Made by a program: the position numbers and the translations under genes. This document shows, piece by piece, positions 1-8,262 of a stretch of DNA of 64,000 nucleotides. The notes under the pieces are model-generated. The model had not been told where the DNA came from, searched no databases, and was given only the letters and a program-made list of their open reading frames with translations. Within the stretch, counting starts at the first letter, position 1. Each line of letters opens with the position of its first letter. This DNA comes from Williamsia phyllosphaerae (GTDB lineage Bacteria; Actinomycetota; Actinomycetes; Mycobacteriales; Mycobacteriaceae): the NCBI RefSeq assembly GCF_014635305.1, contig NZ_BMCS01000002.1:919664-983663 (forward strand), read 5' to 3'.

Positions 1-282
1 TTGTCGCTCAAGTTCTGCCTCCACGGGCGCGACATGCTCCGGTGCCGCGCGCTGAACGGGGTGCGCGTCTCGATGTCTCCGCACAGGGCGACCGGGACGC
101 GGCAGCCGGTTGTTTCAGCCGCACACGAGGAGTTTATACAAGGGCGACAACAGCGGGGCGAGGTCTGCGAACGCCGATGACAGTGCCGCATCGACCTGCC
201 CGACAACGCCGCGAGGGCCGCGGGTTCACGAGGGATCGACGTCCAGCCCGGCAAGTGATGCCCGCAGCCGCGGTTCAACAGC
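1..282. other. window edge, no confident gene
   Basis: No recognisable gene was found in this stretch. On the minus strand, in the same frame as the GlxA-type gene upstream, the reading continues past that gene's TAG for 18 codons to a TGA and then for about 37 more codons to another TGA near 115. No start codon with a ribosome binding site was found for these pieces. They could be a decayed C-terminal extension or chance open frames in GC-rich DNA. Bases 1-114 show nothing I can interpret. Confidence 0.4.
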
Positions 283-1377
283 CTATGCGGGGTCGGCCAG
301 GTGTTCGGCGCCGAAATCGCCCGTGGTGGGCCGACTTTGCGAACGGTCCTCGATACGGGTCACCAACGCTTCGCCGCCGGACGCGACATCGCTCGGCACC
401 GTGGACCGGAAGCGTCGCTGATACTTGCTCGGCGAGATGCCGAGGCGCGCGACAAACGCCCGACGCAAGGCCTCGCTGCTTCCGTAGCCGGCGGCGGTCG
501 CGGTCTCGGTGACCGACAGTCCCGCGTCGAGCTTGTCGCGGGCGAGCGCGAACCGGACCTGCGCCACGTACTCCGCCGGGGAACTCTCGAGTTCGGCGCG
601 GAACAGTCGCGTGAGATGGCGCGCGCTGACACCGGCGTGCGCCGCCAACGACCGGACCGTGTGCGACTCGGTCGGATCGGCGCAGATGAGATCGGTGAGC
701 TCACGGACGAGGTCGCTGCGCGGCACCGGACCGGTCAACGACGCGGAGAACTGCGACTGACCGCCGGCCCGCTGCATGTAGACCAACAGCGACTGGGCAA
801 CGCGTCGTGCGACATGGGGGCCGTGGTCCTCCTCCACCAGCGCCAGCGCGAGATCCATCCCCGCGGCCACGCCGGCCGAGCTGTAGACGTTGCCGTCACG
901 GACGAAGATCGAGTCGGGCTCGACGTCCACGGCCGGGTACAGCCGGGCCAGGTTGTCGGTGAACTTCCAGTGCGTGGTCGCCCGCCGACCGTCGAGGACA
1001 CCCAACGCCGCGAGCACGAACGCGCCACTGCACACCGACGCGAGTCGTCGGGTGCCCTTGGCGAGGCTCGCCGTGGCCGCCAACACCTCTGGGGTGACGA
1101 AGCGGCTCGGCGACATCTCGCTGCCCGGGATGATAACGGTGTCGCACCACCCGGCGTCGGCCGCCGCGGCCGACACCGACATCCGGGCGCCGATCGACGT
1201 CATGACGTCACTGCCGTCCGGCGACACCAACACCACGTCGTAATTGTCGACGGTCTGGTTGGCCTCGATGAACACCTCTGCGGGGCCCGCGAAATCCAGC
1301 AACTTGACGCCGTCGAAGACCAGGATGCCGATGCGCCGACGAGTCGCGGGGTCGGCTGGGAGATCGAGCAGCGTCAT
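283..1377 (-). CDS. GlxA-type transcriptional regulator (DJ-1/PfpI plus AraC HTH)
   Basis: This 364-residue protein has an N-terminal DJ-1/PfpI-like domain (about residues 15-185), with the nucleophile-elbow-like segment SVCSGAFVLAALG, and a C-terminal AraC/XylS double helix-turn-helix (about 245-335) containing the family pattern FxxxLGxSPxxYxxRFR. Proteins of this family are ligand-responsive transcription factors; the ligand here is unknown. I chose the ATG giving MTLLDLPADP because the frame upstream would run into the intergenic operator. It is divergent from a TetR gene, 58 bases away, and the spacer holds a perfect inverted repeat, so the two may be co-regulated. Confidence 0.88.
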   Translation of the reverse strand: MTLLDLPADPATRRRIGILVFDGVKLLDFAGPAEVFIEANQTVDNYDVVLVSPDGSDVMTSIGARMSVSAAAADAGWCDTVIIPGSEMSPSRFVTPEVLAATASLAKGTRRLASVCSGAFVLAALGVLDGRRATTHWKFTDNLARLYPAVDVEPDSIFVRDGNVYSSAGVAAGMDLALALVEEDHGPHVARRVAQSLLVYMQRAGGQSQFSASLTGPVPRSDLVRELTDLICADPTESHTVRSLAAHAGVSARHLTRLFRAELESSPAEYVAQVRFALARDKLDAGLSVTETATAAGYGSSEALRRAFVARLGISPSKYQRRFRSTVPSDVASGGEALVTRIEDRSQSRPTTGDFGAEHLADPA

Positions 1378-1386
1378 AGTTATGGA

Positions 1387-1402
1387 ATTGTGCCTCCACA
1401 AT
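1387..1402. promoter_or_regulatory. inverted-repeat operator candidate between divergent regulators
   Basis: ATTGTG-CCTC-CACAAT is a perfect 6-4-6 inverted repeat in the 58-base gap between the divergent glxA-type and tetR genes. It lies 10 bases upstream of the glxA-type start and just upstream of the tetR promoter. Binding by either regulator is an inference from position. Confidence 0.55.
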
Positions 1403-1423
1403 CCTGTTCGCGCCACACATTGC

Positions 1424-1429
1424 TAGTTT
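1424..1429 (+). promoter_or_regulatory. -10 element for a leaderless tetR transcript
   Basis: TAGTTT fits the actinobacterial TANNNT -10 consensus and ends 6 bases before the ATG at 1436. Transcription would therefore start at or beside the start codon, giving a leaderless mRNA. No Shine-Dalgarno sequence precedes the ATG. Confidence 0.5.
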
Positions 1430-1435
1430 GTTGCC

Positions 1436-2020
1436 ATGGGACGCCCACGCCGCTTCGACGAGGACGCGCTGCTCGACGCCGCCGAGGACCTGTTCTGGTC
1501 GCGCGGCTTCGACGGCACGTCGGTCGAGGACGTCTCCGCGGCGACCGGTGTCGGCAACGGCAGCATCTACGCCGCCTACACCAACAAGATGGGCCTGTTC
1601 GTCGCGGTTCTCGACCGCTACTGCGATCGGCGCGCGGCGTTCGTGGAGACGACGCTCGACGCCACCTACGGTTCCGCGCAGCACGCGGTTCGCGTCTACT
1701 TCGACGCGGTGATCGCCGACTGCGGGTCGCATTCCGACCGCCGCGGGTGCCTGATGTTGAACACGCTGGCGCACATGGGCGATCGAGTGCCGACCGTGAC
1801 CGGCATCATCAGCACCGCCACCCGACGCATGGAGACCGCCGTGGCGCATCGACTCCGCGGGCCCGAGTTCGACAGTCTCCCCGAAGCCGAGATCTCGGCC
1901 CTGAGTGCGCACGTCGTGATGGTGTCGCAGGGCCTGATCCAGCTCAGCAGGCTGGGTACAACTCCACCGCGCCTCGGTGAGATCGCGGCTGTCTCAGCCG
2001 ATCTGCTGCCCACCGCCTGA
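1436..2020 (+). CDS. TetR/AcrR family transcriptional regulator
   Basis: This 194-residue protein starts with MGRPRRFDEDALLDAAEDLF and has a canonical TetR helix-turn-helix at about residues 8-55, with the recognition segment around GVGNGSIYAAYTNKMGLF. The C-terminal domain resembles TetR regulators of the group with the RGCLMLNT segment, seen near oxidoreductases and efflux systems. It normally acts as a repressor released by a small ligand; the ligand is unknown. It is divergent from the glxA-type gene and probably transcribed without a leader. The downstream HxlR gene is convergent, 10 bases away. Confidence 0.88.
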   Translation: MGRPRRFDEDALLDAAEDLFWSRGFDGTSVEDVSAATGVGNGSIYAAYTNKMGLFVAVLDRYCDRRAAFVETTLDATYGSAQHAVRVYFDAVIADCGSHSDRRGCLMLNTLAHMGDRVPTVTGIISTATRRMETAVAHRLRGPEFDSLPEAEISALSAHVVMVSQGLIQLSRLGTTPPRLGEIAAVSADLLPTA

Positions 2021-2030
2021 CCGTCACCTC

Positions 2031-2453
2031 CTAGTCCGCGTCGAACGTCGCACGGCGGGCGAACACCTCATCCATGTTGGCTTGAGCCCATTGCTTGACA
2101 CCGCCGATGACCTGGTTCAACGACAGACCCAACTCGGTGAGCTCGTAGGACACCGTCACGGGCACGGTCGGCGTCACCGTTCGGGTGACCAGACCGTCAC
2201 GTTCCAGCGAGCGCAATGTCTGCGTCAGCATCTTCTGGCTGACGCCGGCGATCAGGCGCGCCAGTTCGGAGTAGCGCATCGCCCGCGGTTCGCCGTCGCA
2301 CCCGGGTCCGCCGCCACCGAGACCAGCCAGGACCAACACGACCCATTTGTCGGAGATCCGCTCCAGCAGATGGCGACTCGGACATCCGGCCAGGAATGCG
2401 TCATAGTCCACTTTGGCCTGCGCTCGCTTCTGGGCCGCCGTCGATGTCGCCAT
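2031..2453 (-). CDS. HxlR family winged-helix regulator
   Basis: This 140-residue protein has an HxlR-type winged helix, with the typical order of Cys24-Pro, a helix ending SDKWVVLVLAGL, the recognition region RYSELARLIAGVSQKMLTQTL and a wing RTVTPTVPVTVSYELTELG. The conserved N-terminal cysteine is present, which in several family members senses electrophiles or thiol stress. It is divergent from an aldo/keto reductase gene across a 114-base spacer and probably controls that gene and itself; this is inferred from arrangement only. Confidence 0.88.
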   Translation of the reverse strand: MATSTAAQKRAQAKVDYDAFLAGCPSRHLLERISDKWVVLVLAGLGGGGPGCDGEPRAMRYSELARLIAGVSQKMLTQTLRSLERDGLVTRTVTPTVPVTVSYELTELGLSLNQVIGGVKQWAQANMDEVFARRATFDAD

Positions 2454-2567
2454 CGAAACCTCTTTTCTGGTCCGGAGAGTTACGCACTCACAGGTGCCTG
2501 CTTCCCGTTGGGATGCTACCCGGCGAGAATCGCAAGTGACAGACCACCAGAAACGAAAGGCACACGA

Positions 2568-3446
2568 ATGAGCACGTCCTCACCCCTCCCCGGCGGAAGC
2601 TGGCCGTTGGGCGAGGTGACCGTCACCCGGTTCGGGTACGGCGCCATGCAACTCGCCGGCCCCGGGGTGATGGGACCACCCACCGACCCCGACGCGGCGA
2701 TCTCCACCCTGCGCGAGGTCGTCGATCTGGGTATCACCCACATCGACACCGCAGACGCGTACGGACCGCGCATCACCAACGAACTGATCCGGACAGCGCT
2801 GCATCCCTACCCGGAATCCCTGCACATCGTGACGAAGGTCGGCGCGAGCCGGGACGAACACGGCGGATGGCCACCGGCGCGCGGGCGGGAGGATGTCCGC
2901 CGCGCGGTGCAGGACAACCTGGAGGTACTCGGCCTCGATGTCCTCGACGTGGTCAACCTTCGCCTCGGTGATGCCACCGGGCCGCAGGACGGTTCGCTAC
3001 TCGAGCCGTTCGAGACGCTGGTCGAACTGCAGCAGCAGGGCCTCATCCGTCATCTGGGCGTGAGCAATGCGACGGCTACGCAGGTCGCCGAGGCCCGGTC
3101 CATCGCCCCCATCGTCTGCGTCCAGAACATGTACAACCTCGCCCATCGGCAGGACGACGATCTGATCGACGACCTCGCCGCCGCCGGCGTCGCCTACGTG
3201 CCGTTCTTTCCGCTCGGCGGGTTCAGCCCGCTGCAGTCCTCGGAACTCTCGGCCGTCGCCGATCGACTGGGGTCGACGTCGATGTCGGTGGCCCTGGCCT
3301 GGTTGCTCCAGAGGTCGCCGAACGTCCTGCTGATCCCGGGCACCTCGTCGTCGACGCATCTGCGCGAGAACGTGATCGGCGCAGGGCTGGTGCTGTCCGA
3401 AGACGATCTCGCCGCACTCGATCGGATCGGTCGACCGGTGGGCTGA
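2568..3446 (+). CDS. aldo/keto reductase
   Basis: This 292-residue TIM-barrel oxidoreductase shows the AKR Asp and Tyr (HIDTADAYGP), the catalytic Lys in IVTKVG and the C-terminal NADP-binding segment LLIPGTSSSTHLREN. The position usually holding the fourth catalytic residue, His, reads VVNLRLGD, a variant found in one subgroup of the family. The chosen ATG follows a GAAAGG-like ribosome binding site. An HxlR regulator is divergent upstream, suggesting induction by reactive carbonyls or quinones. A strong hairpin follows the gene. Confidence 0.9.
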   Translation: MSTSSPLPGGSWPLGEVTVTRFGYGAMQLAGPGVMGPPTDPDAAISTLREVVDLGITHIDTADAYGPRITNELIRTALHPYPESLHIVTKVGASRDEHGGWPPARGREDVRRAVQDNLEVLGLDVLDVVNLRLGDATGPQDGSLLEPFETLVELQQQGLIRHLGVSNATATQVAEARSIAPIVCVQNMYNLAHRQDDDLIDDLAAAGVAYVPFFPLGGFSPLQSSELSAVADRLGSTSMSVALAWLLQRSPNVLLIPGTSSSTHLRENVIGAGLVLSEDDLAALDRIGRPVG

Positions 3447-3463
3447 CCCGCTGACATGACGGA

Positions 3464-3504
3464 ACCGACCGGTGCCGCGCGCGGGGTCGCGGGCACCGGT
3501 CGGT
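3464..3504. terminator. bidirectional terminator hairpin
   Basis: A perfect 13-base inverted repeat (ACCGACCGGTGCC and GGCACCGGTCGGT, arms 3464-3476 and 3492-3504, 15-base loop) lies between the convergent aldo/keto reductase and the small repeat protein. No T-tract follows on the plus strand; it ends in a G-run. Confidence 0.6.
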
Positions 3505-3528
3505 GGGGGGATGGGAAGGAGTGAGAGG

Positions 3529-3921
3529 TCAGCGTCCGCCGAGGAGCTGGGACGCTGCGTTGGTGAGCACGGTGCCCGTTTGGACCTGGGCGTTCGTGCC
3601 CGCCGATCCCAGCTGCGACTGCGCGTTGCTACCCGCGGTCCCCAGCTGCGACTGCGCGTTGCTACCCGCGGTCCCCAACTGCGACTGCGCGTTGCTACCC
3701 GCGGTCCCCAACTGCGACTGCGCGTTGCTACCGGCCGTGCCGAGCTGCGACGAGCCGTTGGTCAGGGCGGTGCCGAGTTGCTGCGACCCGTTCGACAATG
3801 CGGTTCCGAGCGGACCGGCCGAGGCCGGTCCTGCGGCGAGGACGGTGGCGAATGCGGCGGCGGCCACGACCGATCCGGCGAGGGTTCCGATGCGCTTCGC
3901 GAGTGCGATGTTGTTTGTCAT
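3529..3921 (-). CDS. small secreted 11-residue-repeat protein
   Basis: This 130-residue protein has a clear Sec signal peptide (KRIG followed by a hydrophobic stretch and ending ASAG near residue 36). The mature part is built almost entirely from 11-residue units of the form QLGTAGSNAQS, with diverged copies at both ends, closing in LLGGR. It is rich in Gly, Ala, Ser, Asn and Gln and has no cysteine, charged catalytic residues or known domain. It is preceded on its own strand by the CitB-type regulator, 129 bases upstream. I do not recognise a family. Structural, surface or amphipathic-helix roles are all possible, and no function is assigned. Confidence 0.72.
   Translation of the reverse strand: MTNNIALAKRIGTLAGSVVAAAAFATVLAAGPASAGPLGTALSNGSQQLGTALTNGSSQLGTAGSNAQSQLGTAGSNAQSQLGTAGSNAQSQLGTAGSNAQSQLGSAGTNAQVQTGTVLTNAASQLLGGR
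3592..3756. repeat. 33-base tandem repeats, five units
   Basis: Five tandem 33-base units (3592-3624, 3625-3657, 3658-3690, 3691-3723, 3724-3756) lie inside the small secreted protein gene. The middle three are almost identical; the outer two are diverged. The unit length is a multiple of three, so copy-number change keeps the frame. Confidence 0.92.
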
Positions 3922-4050
3922 GAGTGAGATAGAACACGGCGTTTCGCGGGTCCGGTAGTGCTTTGACCAGGGTTTTTGAAGTATGGGGCTGATCCCCCAG
4001 CCCCCTATCGAGGGTGCTCGGACAATCCCCGCACCCCCTACCCCGGCCCC

Positions 4051-4734
4051 CTATGGAGCCGATTCGACACCGGGAAGTCGGTATTCCTGTTTCGGTCGCC
4101 CGGTGCTGCCGTATCGCAGTTTCATCACCAGTTGCCCGTCGGCCACGAGCGATGCCAGGTAGCGGCGAGCGGTGGGTGGGGAGATGCCCACGACGGAGGA
4201 GAGTTCGTCGGCGAACATCGGTCGCGCCTGGTCGGCGAAGGCCCCGAGGATCGATTTCTCGGTCTGCGAGCTCTCGTCGCCGCGAGCCTGCGGGACGCGG
4301 TCGCCCCGCATGGTCGCCACGGCCGAATCCACTTGTGCCTGACCGAGAGTGGTGGTGTCGACGATGCGTCGGTACTGGGCGTAACCGGCAAGCCTGCGCG
4401 CCAGTTCGGTGTTCTCGAACGGCTTGATGAGGTACGCCAGCGCCCCGGCGGTGAAGGCGTGGCGGACGGCCGTCGCGCTCTCCTCTGCGGTGACAACAAA
4501 AGCGTCGCAACGCATCTCGCGGATCAGCTCGATTCCGGAGCCGTCGGGCAGATGGACGTCGACGAGCGCCAGATCGATGTCGGGATGGTCGACGAGGGCG
4601 GTGCGCGCCTCGGCGATGCCGCCGACCCGGGCCTCGGTGCGGAACCCGATCATCGCGTCGGCGATCGAGGCGTGGAGCGCTGCCACGCGGAAGTCATCGT
4701 CGACAACCAGCAGCGACAGCTCACTCCTGCTCAT
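4051..4734 (-). CDS. CitB/DcuR-type response regulator
   Basis: This 227-residue protein has an N-terminal receiver domain (acidic pocket VVDDD at 10-14, phosphoacceptor Asp59 in LALVDVHLPDG, conserved Lys in LIKPFENTEL) and a C-terminal winged helix typical of the CitB/DcuR/DctR group, with the recognition region VVGISPPTARRYLASLV. It overlaps the end of the upstream histidine kinase gene by 4 bases (ATGA), so the two are translationally coupled. Family members switch on uptake of citrate or C4-dicarboxylates, which fits the CitMHS transporter in the same cluster. Confidence 0.92.
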   Translation of the reverse strand: MSRSELSLLVVDDDFRVAALHASIADAMIGFRTEARVGGIAEARTALVDHPDIDLALVDVHLPDGSGIELIREMRCDAFVVTAEESATAVRHAFTAGALAYLIKPFENTELARRLAGYAQYRRIVDTTTLGQAQVDSAVATMRGDRVPQARGDESSQTEKSILGAFADQARPMFADELSSVVGISPPTARRYLASLVADGQLVMKLRYGSTGRPKQEYRLPGVESAP

Positions 4735-6491
4735 CGGACACCCCCCTCACGAAGCACCTGGGGGATCCGCGCGATCATGATCGCGCCGCCCAGCGGATTC
4801 TCGTCCCCGATGGTCTCACCCTTGTCGGCGCCAGCGGCCGAGCCGGGGTCGCCGATCGTCACATCGCCGCCGTGGCCCCGTGCCGATTGCCTCGACAACG
4901 CGAGGCCCATGCCGCGGCCACCGGGCACCGCGGAGTCGGCGTGCGTCGTCACGCCCTCGGTGAACACGTCGTCAGGGTCGGCGACGGTGATCCCGTCTCC
5001 CTCGCCGAAGGCGATCCCGTCTCCACTGCCGAAGGCGATCCCGTCTCCACTGTCGGCGACGGTCACGAGGAGATCTGCATCCTCCATGACGAGTTCCACT
5101 TCCACCACACGTGGTTCCCTGCCGCCGGTGCGTGCGGCGTCGATGGCGTTGTCGACCAGGTTGCCGACGATCGTGATCACGTCGACCGGCGACACCAACT
5201 CGCCGTCGACCCAGGTCTGCGGGCCGAGTGTGAGCACGACACCACTCTCCCTCGCGCCGGCCGCCTTCGCGTCGAGGAAGGCGTGCAGGTGGGGTTCGGC
5301 GACGTTGTCGAGGCCCGGGACCTCGATCGCGTAGCGACCGGTGCCGGTCACCTCGTCGAGGTAGTCCAGTGCCGCGGCGGCGTCGCCCTGTCGGATCAGG
5401 CCGGCGACCACGTGGATCCGGTTCGCCGACTCGTGTCGCTGAGCGCGCAACGCGTCACTGATGGCCTTGATGGAAGCGACCTCTCGGGTGAGTCCCTCGA
5501 CGTCGGTGCGGTCGACCACCGAGACCACGATGCCGAGGTCGCGACCGTCCTGCCGGACCCGACGGGAGCTGACCAGCACGATCCGGTCACCGACGGCCGC
5601 GGCACGCGGGACCTCGACCGGGTCGTGGGCCACCTCGAGCACACGGGGCGTCAGACCGATGCTCTCGATTCGCTGCCCCACGTCGCCGGTCAGCGCCAGC
5701 AGGTCACGGGCACGGTCGTTGATGACCCGCACCACCCCGCCGGCGTCGACCGCGACGACGCCATCACCGATCGAGTGCAGCACCGCCTGCTGCTCACGGA
5801 CGAGTTCGGTCAGCTGATCGGGCTCGAGCCCCAGCGTGAGCCGACGCCAGCGACGGGCCAGGGCGATGGACCCGATGATGCCGATCGCCAACGCCACCAA
5901 CGCGATTGCCGAGGTCGTGAACAGATCGTCCCGGACGTCTCCGCCGATCTTCTCCGTCGAGATGCCGACGCTGACGAGTCCGACGATGGCGCCGGAACGG
6001 GCGAAGATCGGGACCTTCGCGCGCACCGACTCCCCGAGTGTCCCCCGGTCGGTGTTGACGTCCTCGTCGCCGGCGAGCGCCCGTGTGGGATCGGTGCTCA
6101 ACGGCTTGCCGAGTTCGTCGGTCTCCGGGTGCGCCAACCGGATACCGCGGTCGTTGGCGATCACGACGAACAATGCCCCGGTGCGGGCGGCGACCGCACG
6201 TGCCTGGTTCTCCAACGGCCCGTCGGTCAACGAGGCGCCGGCCGGCGACACCGCGCCACCGGTCGACGAGTACCGGGCGACCTCGTCGCGCACCTGTTGA
6301 TCGCTGGCCACCGACCGCGCGATCGCAAGCGCGCGCTGGGCGTACTCGTCACGCAGACGATCACCGGAACCGGCGATCAGGACACCGAATCCGACCGCGA
6401 GGCTGATCGCGATGACGACGATCTGCAGGACCAGGACCTGGGTGCGCAGCTTCATGGGTCGCCCGCGCAACACCTCACCGACCCGGGTCAT
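4731..6491 (-). CDS. CitA/DcuS-type sensor histidine kinase
   Basis: This protein of about 586 residues has an N-terminal TM helix after MKLRTQVLVLQ, an extracytoplasmic PASp-type sensor domain, a second TM helix (SAIALVALAIGIIGSIALA), a cytoplasmic PAS domain, an H-box with AQRHESANRIHV and the N-box GNLVDNAIDAA. The G1 box is unusual: the DxGDGI element occurs as three tandem copies of an 8-residue unit before the ATP lid and the GRGMGLALS box. The start giving MTRVGEV was chosen because the longer frame runs through a terminator hairpin. The kinase probably senses extracellular citrate or a related tricarboxylate. Confidence 0.9.
   Translation of the reverse strand: MTRVGEVLRGRPMKLRTQVLVLQIVVIAISLAVGFGVLIAGSGDRLRDEYAQRALAIARSVASDQQVRDEVARYSSTGGAVSPAGASLTDGPLENQARAVAARTGALFVVIANDRGIRLAHPETDELGKPLSTDPTRALAGDEDVNTDRGTLGESVRAKVPIFARSGAIVGLVSVGISTEKIGGDVRDDLFTTSAIALVALAIGIIGSIALARRWRRLTLGLEPDQLTELVREQQAVLHSIGDGVVAVDAGGVVRVINDRARDLLALTGDVGQRIESIGLTPRVLEVAHDPVEVPRAAAVGDRIVLVSSRRVRQDGRDLGIVVSVVDRTDVEGLTREVASIKAISDALRAQRHESANRIHVVAGLIRQGDAAAALDYLDEVTGTGRYAIEVPGLDNVAEPHLHAFLDAKAAGARESGVVLTLGPQTWVDGELVSPVDVITIVGNLVDNAIDAARTGGREPRVVEVELVMEDADLLVTVADSGDGIAFGSGDGIAFGEGDGITVADPDDVFTEGVTTHADSAVPGGRGMGLALSRQSARGHGGDVTIGDPGSAAGADKGETIGDENPLGGAIMIARIPQVLREGGVR
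4987..5058. repeat. 24-base triplicated unit in the kinase G1 box
   Basis: Three tandem 24-base units (4987-5010, 5011-5034, 5035-5058) encode GDGI-containing octapeptides within the ATP-binding domain of the CitA-type kinase. The frame is kept. Confidence 0.9.
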
Positions 6492-6503
6492 CAGACCAGG
6501 GTA

Positions 6504-6527
6504 GGCACCCGTCGGATGACGGGTGCC
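6504..6527 (-). terminator. terminator hairpin between the citrate transporter and the kinase
   Basis: GGCACCCGTC and GACGGGTGCC (6504-6513 and 6518-6527) form a 10-base perfect stem with a 4-base loop, in the gap between the CitMHS gene and the citA-type gene. Both genes run leftward, so it would end or attenuate transport-gene transcripts before the regulator operon. Confidence 0.65.
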
Positions 6528-6591
6528 CACCTTGGTGGAGATCGGAGAACCGGCGATCAGAGGGGGATCGAGCCTCAGAAGGGGCTCGCGC

Positions 6592-8058
6592 TCACAAAGG
6601 GATCTGACCGACGAGGACCCCGACGGCCAGCATCGTCAACGAGACGACCGCGGCACGCCACAGCACCTTCTTGTGATGGTCGGCCAACGACACCCCGGCG
6701 AGCGCGATCAGCAGCAGGATCGCGGGGACCAACGGGCTCTGCATGTGGAACGGCTGCCCGGTGATGGAGGCGCGAGCCACCTCGGAGGGGTCGATGCCGT
6801 ACTTGCCCGCGGTCTCCGAGAGCACCGGCAGCACACCGAAGTAGAAGGCGTCGTTGGACATGAAGAACGTGAACGGGATCGACAGGACGCCGATGACGAT
6901 GGCCATGTGCGGTCCGAGGAACTCGGGCAGGATCGAGGTCAGCCACTGTGCGATGTCCTCGACCATCCCGGTCCCGGACATGACGCCGGTGAGCACCGCG
7001 GCCGCGAGCACCATGGCGACCACGGCGACGATCGACGACGAGTGCCGCGTGATCGCGGCCTGCTGCTCGGCGACGCGGGGGAAGTTGATGACCAGCGCGA
7101 TACCGGCGGCGATCATGAACAGCACCGGGATGGCGATGATGTCCATGCCGAGCACGGCGAGGAGTGCGACGGTCAGGCCGGCGTTGACCCACAACAGCTT
7201 CGGGCGCAGCGTCTCGCGGTTCTCGTCGAGCGCTCCCCCGGCGAAGCCGGAGTTCTTGGTGTCACCGGCGAAACCGGAGTTCGAAGAACCGGAGTCGGCC
7301 GGGGCGTCCTCGGTGTCGTCGGGTCCGTCGCCGGTGCCCATCGACGGGCGGGGCGGGACACCGTTGCCGGGTCCGTCGAGCACGGCGACCGAGGAGTCAC
7401 CACCGGAACCCGAACGGGCGAGCACGGATTCGCGGATCTCGATCTTGCCGATGCGCCGACGCTCCATGATCCCGAGGTGGTAGCTGAACAGCAGGACAAC
7501 GAGCAGACCGACCACGAGTGACGGGATCATCGGGACGAACACGTCTGACGGTGAGACGCCGAGCGCGGCAGCGGCGCGGGTGGTCGGGCCACCCCACGGG
7601 AGGATGTTCATCGTCCCGTTGGCCAGGCCGGCGACGACGGTGAGGACCACCGGGCTGACGCCGAGCTTGAGGTACAGCGGGAGCAGGGCGGAGGTCGTGA
7701 TGATGAAGGTGGTCGAGCCGTCACCGTCGAGGGAGACGATCATCGCCAAGACCGCGGTTCCCAGAACGAGTTTCGCAGGATCGTCGCGGACCAGCTTGAC
7801 CACGAGGCGCACGACCGGGTCGAAGAGTCCGACGTCGATCATGATGCCGAAGAACACGATCGCGAAGAACAGCATCGCCGCGGTCGGCGCGAGGTCCTTG
7901 ATGCCGTCGGTGATCATGTCGCTGATACCCAGCCCGGCGCCGGCGAACAGACCGAACGCGACGGGCACCAGCATCAGTGCGACCACCGGTGTCGAGCGCT
8001 TGGTGATGATGAGGAACATGAACGTGGCCACCATCAGTAGGCCGAGAGCTACAAGCAT
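6592..8058 (-). CDS. CitMHS family citrate:metal symporter
   Basis: This protein of about 488 residues has some 11-12 hydrophobic segments and begins MLVALGLLMVATFMFLIITKR, typical of the CitMHS family, which import citrate complexed with Mg2+ or Ca2+ together with protons. The segment NILPWGGPTTRAAAALG is the conserved family signature. A hydrophilic central loop of roughly 75 residues carries a short duplicated NSGFAG motif. I chose the internal ATG (MLVALG) rather than an upstream start because membrane family members begin there. Its neighbours are the CitA/CitB-type kinase and regulator, which probably induce it. Confidence 0.92.
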   Translation of the reverse strand: MLVALGLLMVATFMFLIITKRSTPVVALMLVPVAFGLFAGAGLGISDMITDGIKDLAPTAAMLFFAIVFFGIMIDVGLFDPVVRLVVKLVRDDPAKLVLGTAVLAMIVSLDGDGSTTFIITTSALLPLYLKLGVSPVVLTVVAGLANGTMNILPWGGPTTRAAAALGVSPSDVFVPMIPSLVVGLLVVLLFSYHLGIMERRRIGKIEIRESVLARSGSGGDSSVAVLDGPGNGVPPRPSMGTGDGPDDTEDAPADSGSSNSGFAGDTKNSGFAGGALDENRETLRPKLLWVNAGLTVALLAVLGMDIIAIPVLFMIAAGIALVINFPRVAEQQAAITRHSSSIVAVVAMVLAAAVLTGVMSGTGMVEDIAQWLTSILPEFLGPHMAIVIGVLSIPFTFFMSNDAFYFGVLPVLSETAGKYGIDPSEVARASITGQPFHMQSPLVPAILLLIALAGVSLADHHKKVLWRAAVVSLTMLAVGVLVGQIPL

Positions 8059-8262
8059 GTTGGGTACCGCTTCCTTGCGAGGCATGCATTCGGGGCGAAG
8101 TGATCTTCGCTACATCTGGAGTCTCGGGGTCGCGTGGATCACAGTCACGGTTGAGCGCGTAAGACTCGTTTTGCGCGTTTTGCTCAGACTTTTGCTCGTG
8201 GCGCCGACCGGCGTCGCGACGTTTCCCCTCACCACCGTCGGCGGCAGTGCCATGCTGAACGG

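Noticed and set aside
301..1980. 559-codon plus-strand open frame
   Set aside because: It lies mostly antisense to the GlxA-type gene; the protein is Arg/His/Gly-rich without any domain, typical of the complementary frame of GC-rich coding DNA.
3592..3756. CRISPR array
   Set aside because: The 33-base units are directly adjacent without spacers and encode an in-frame peptide repeat.
4872..6764. 630-codon plus-strand frame
   Set aside because: Antisense to the CitA-type kinase, low complexity, no domain.
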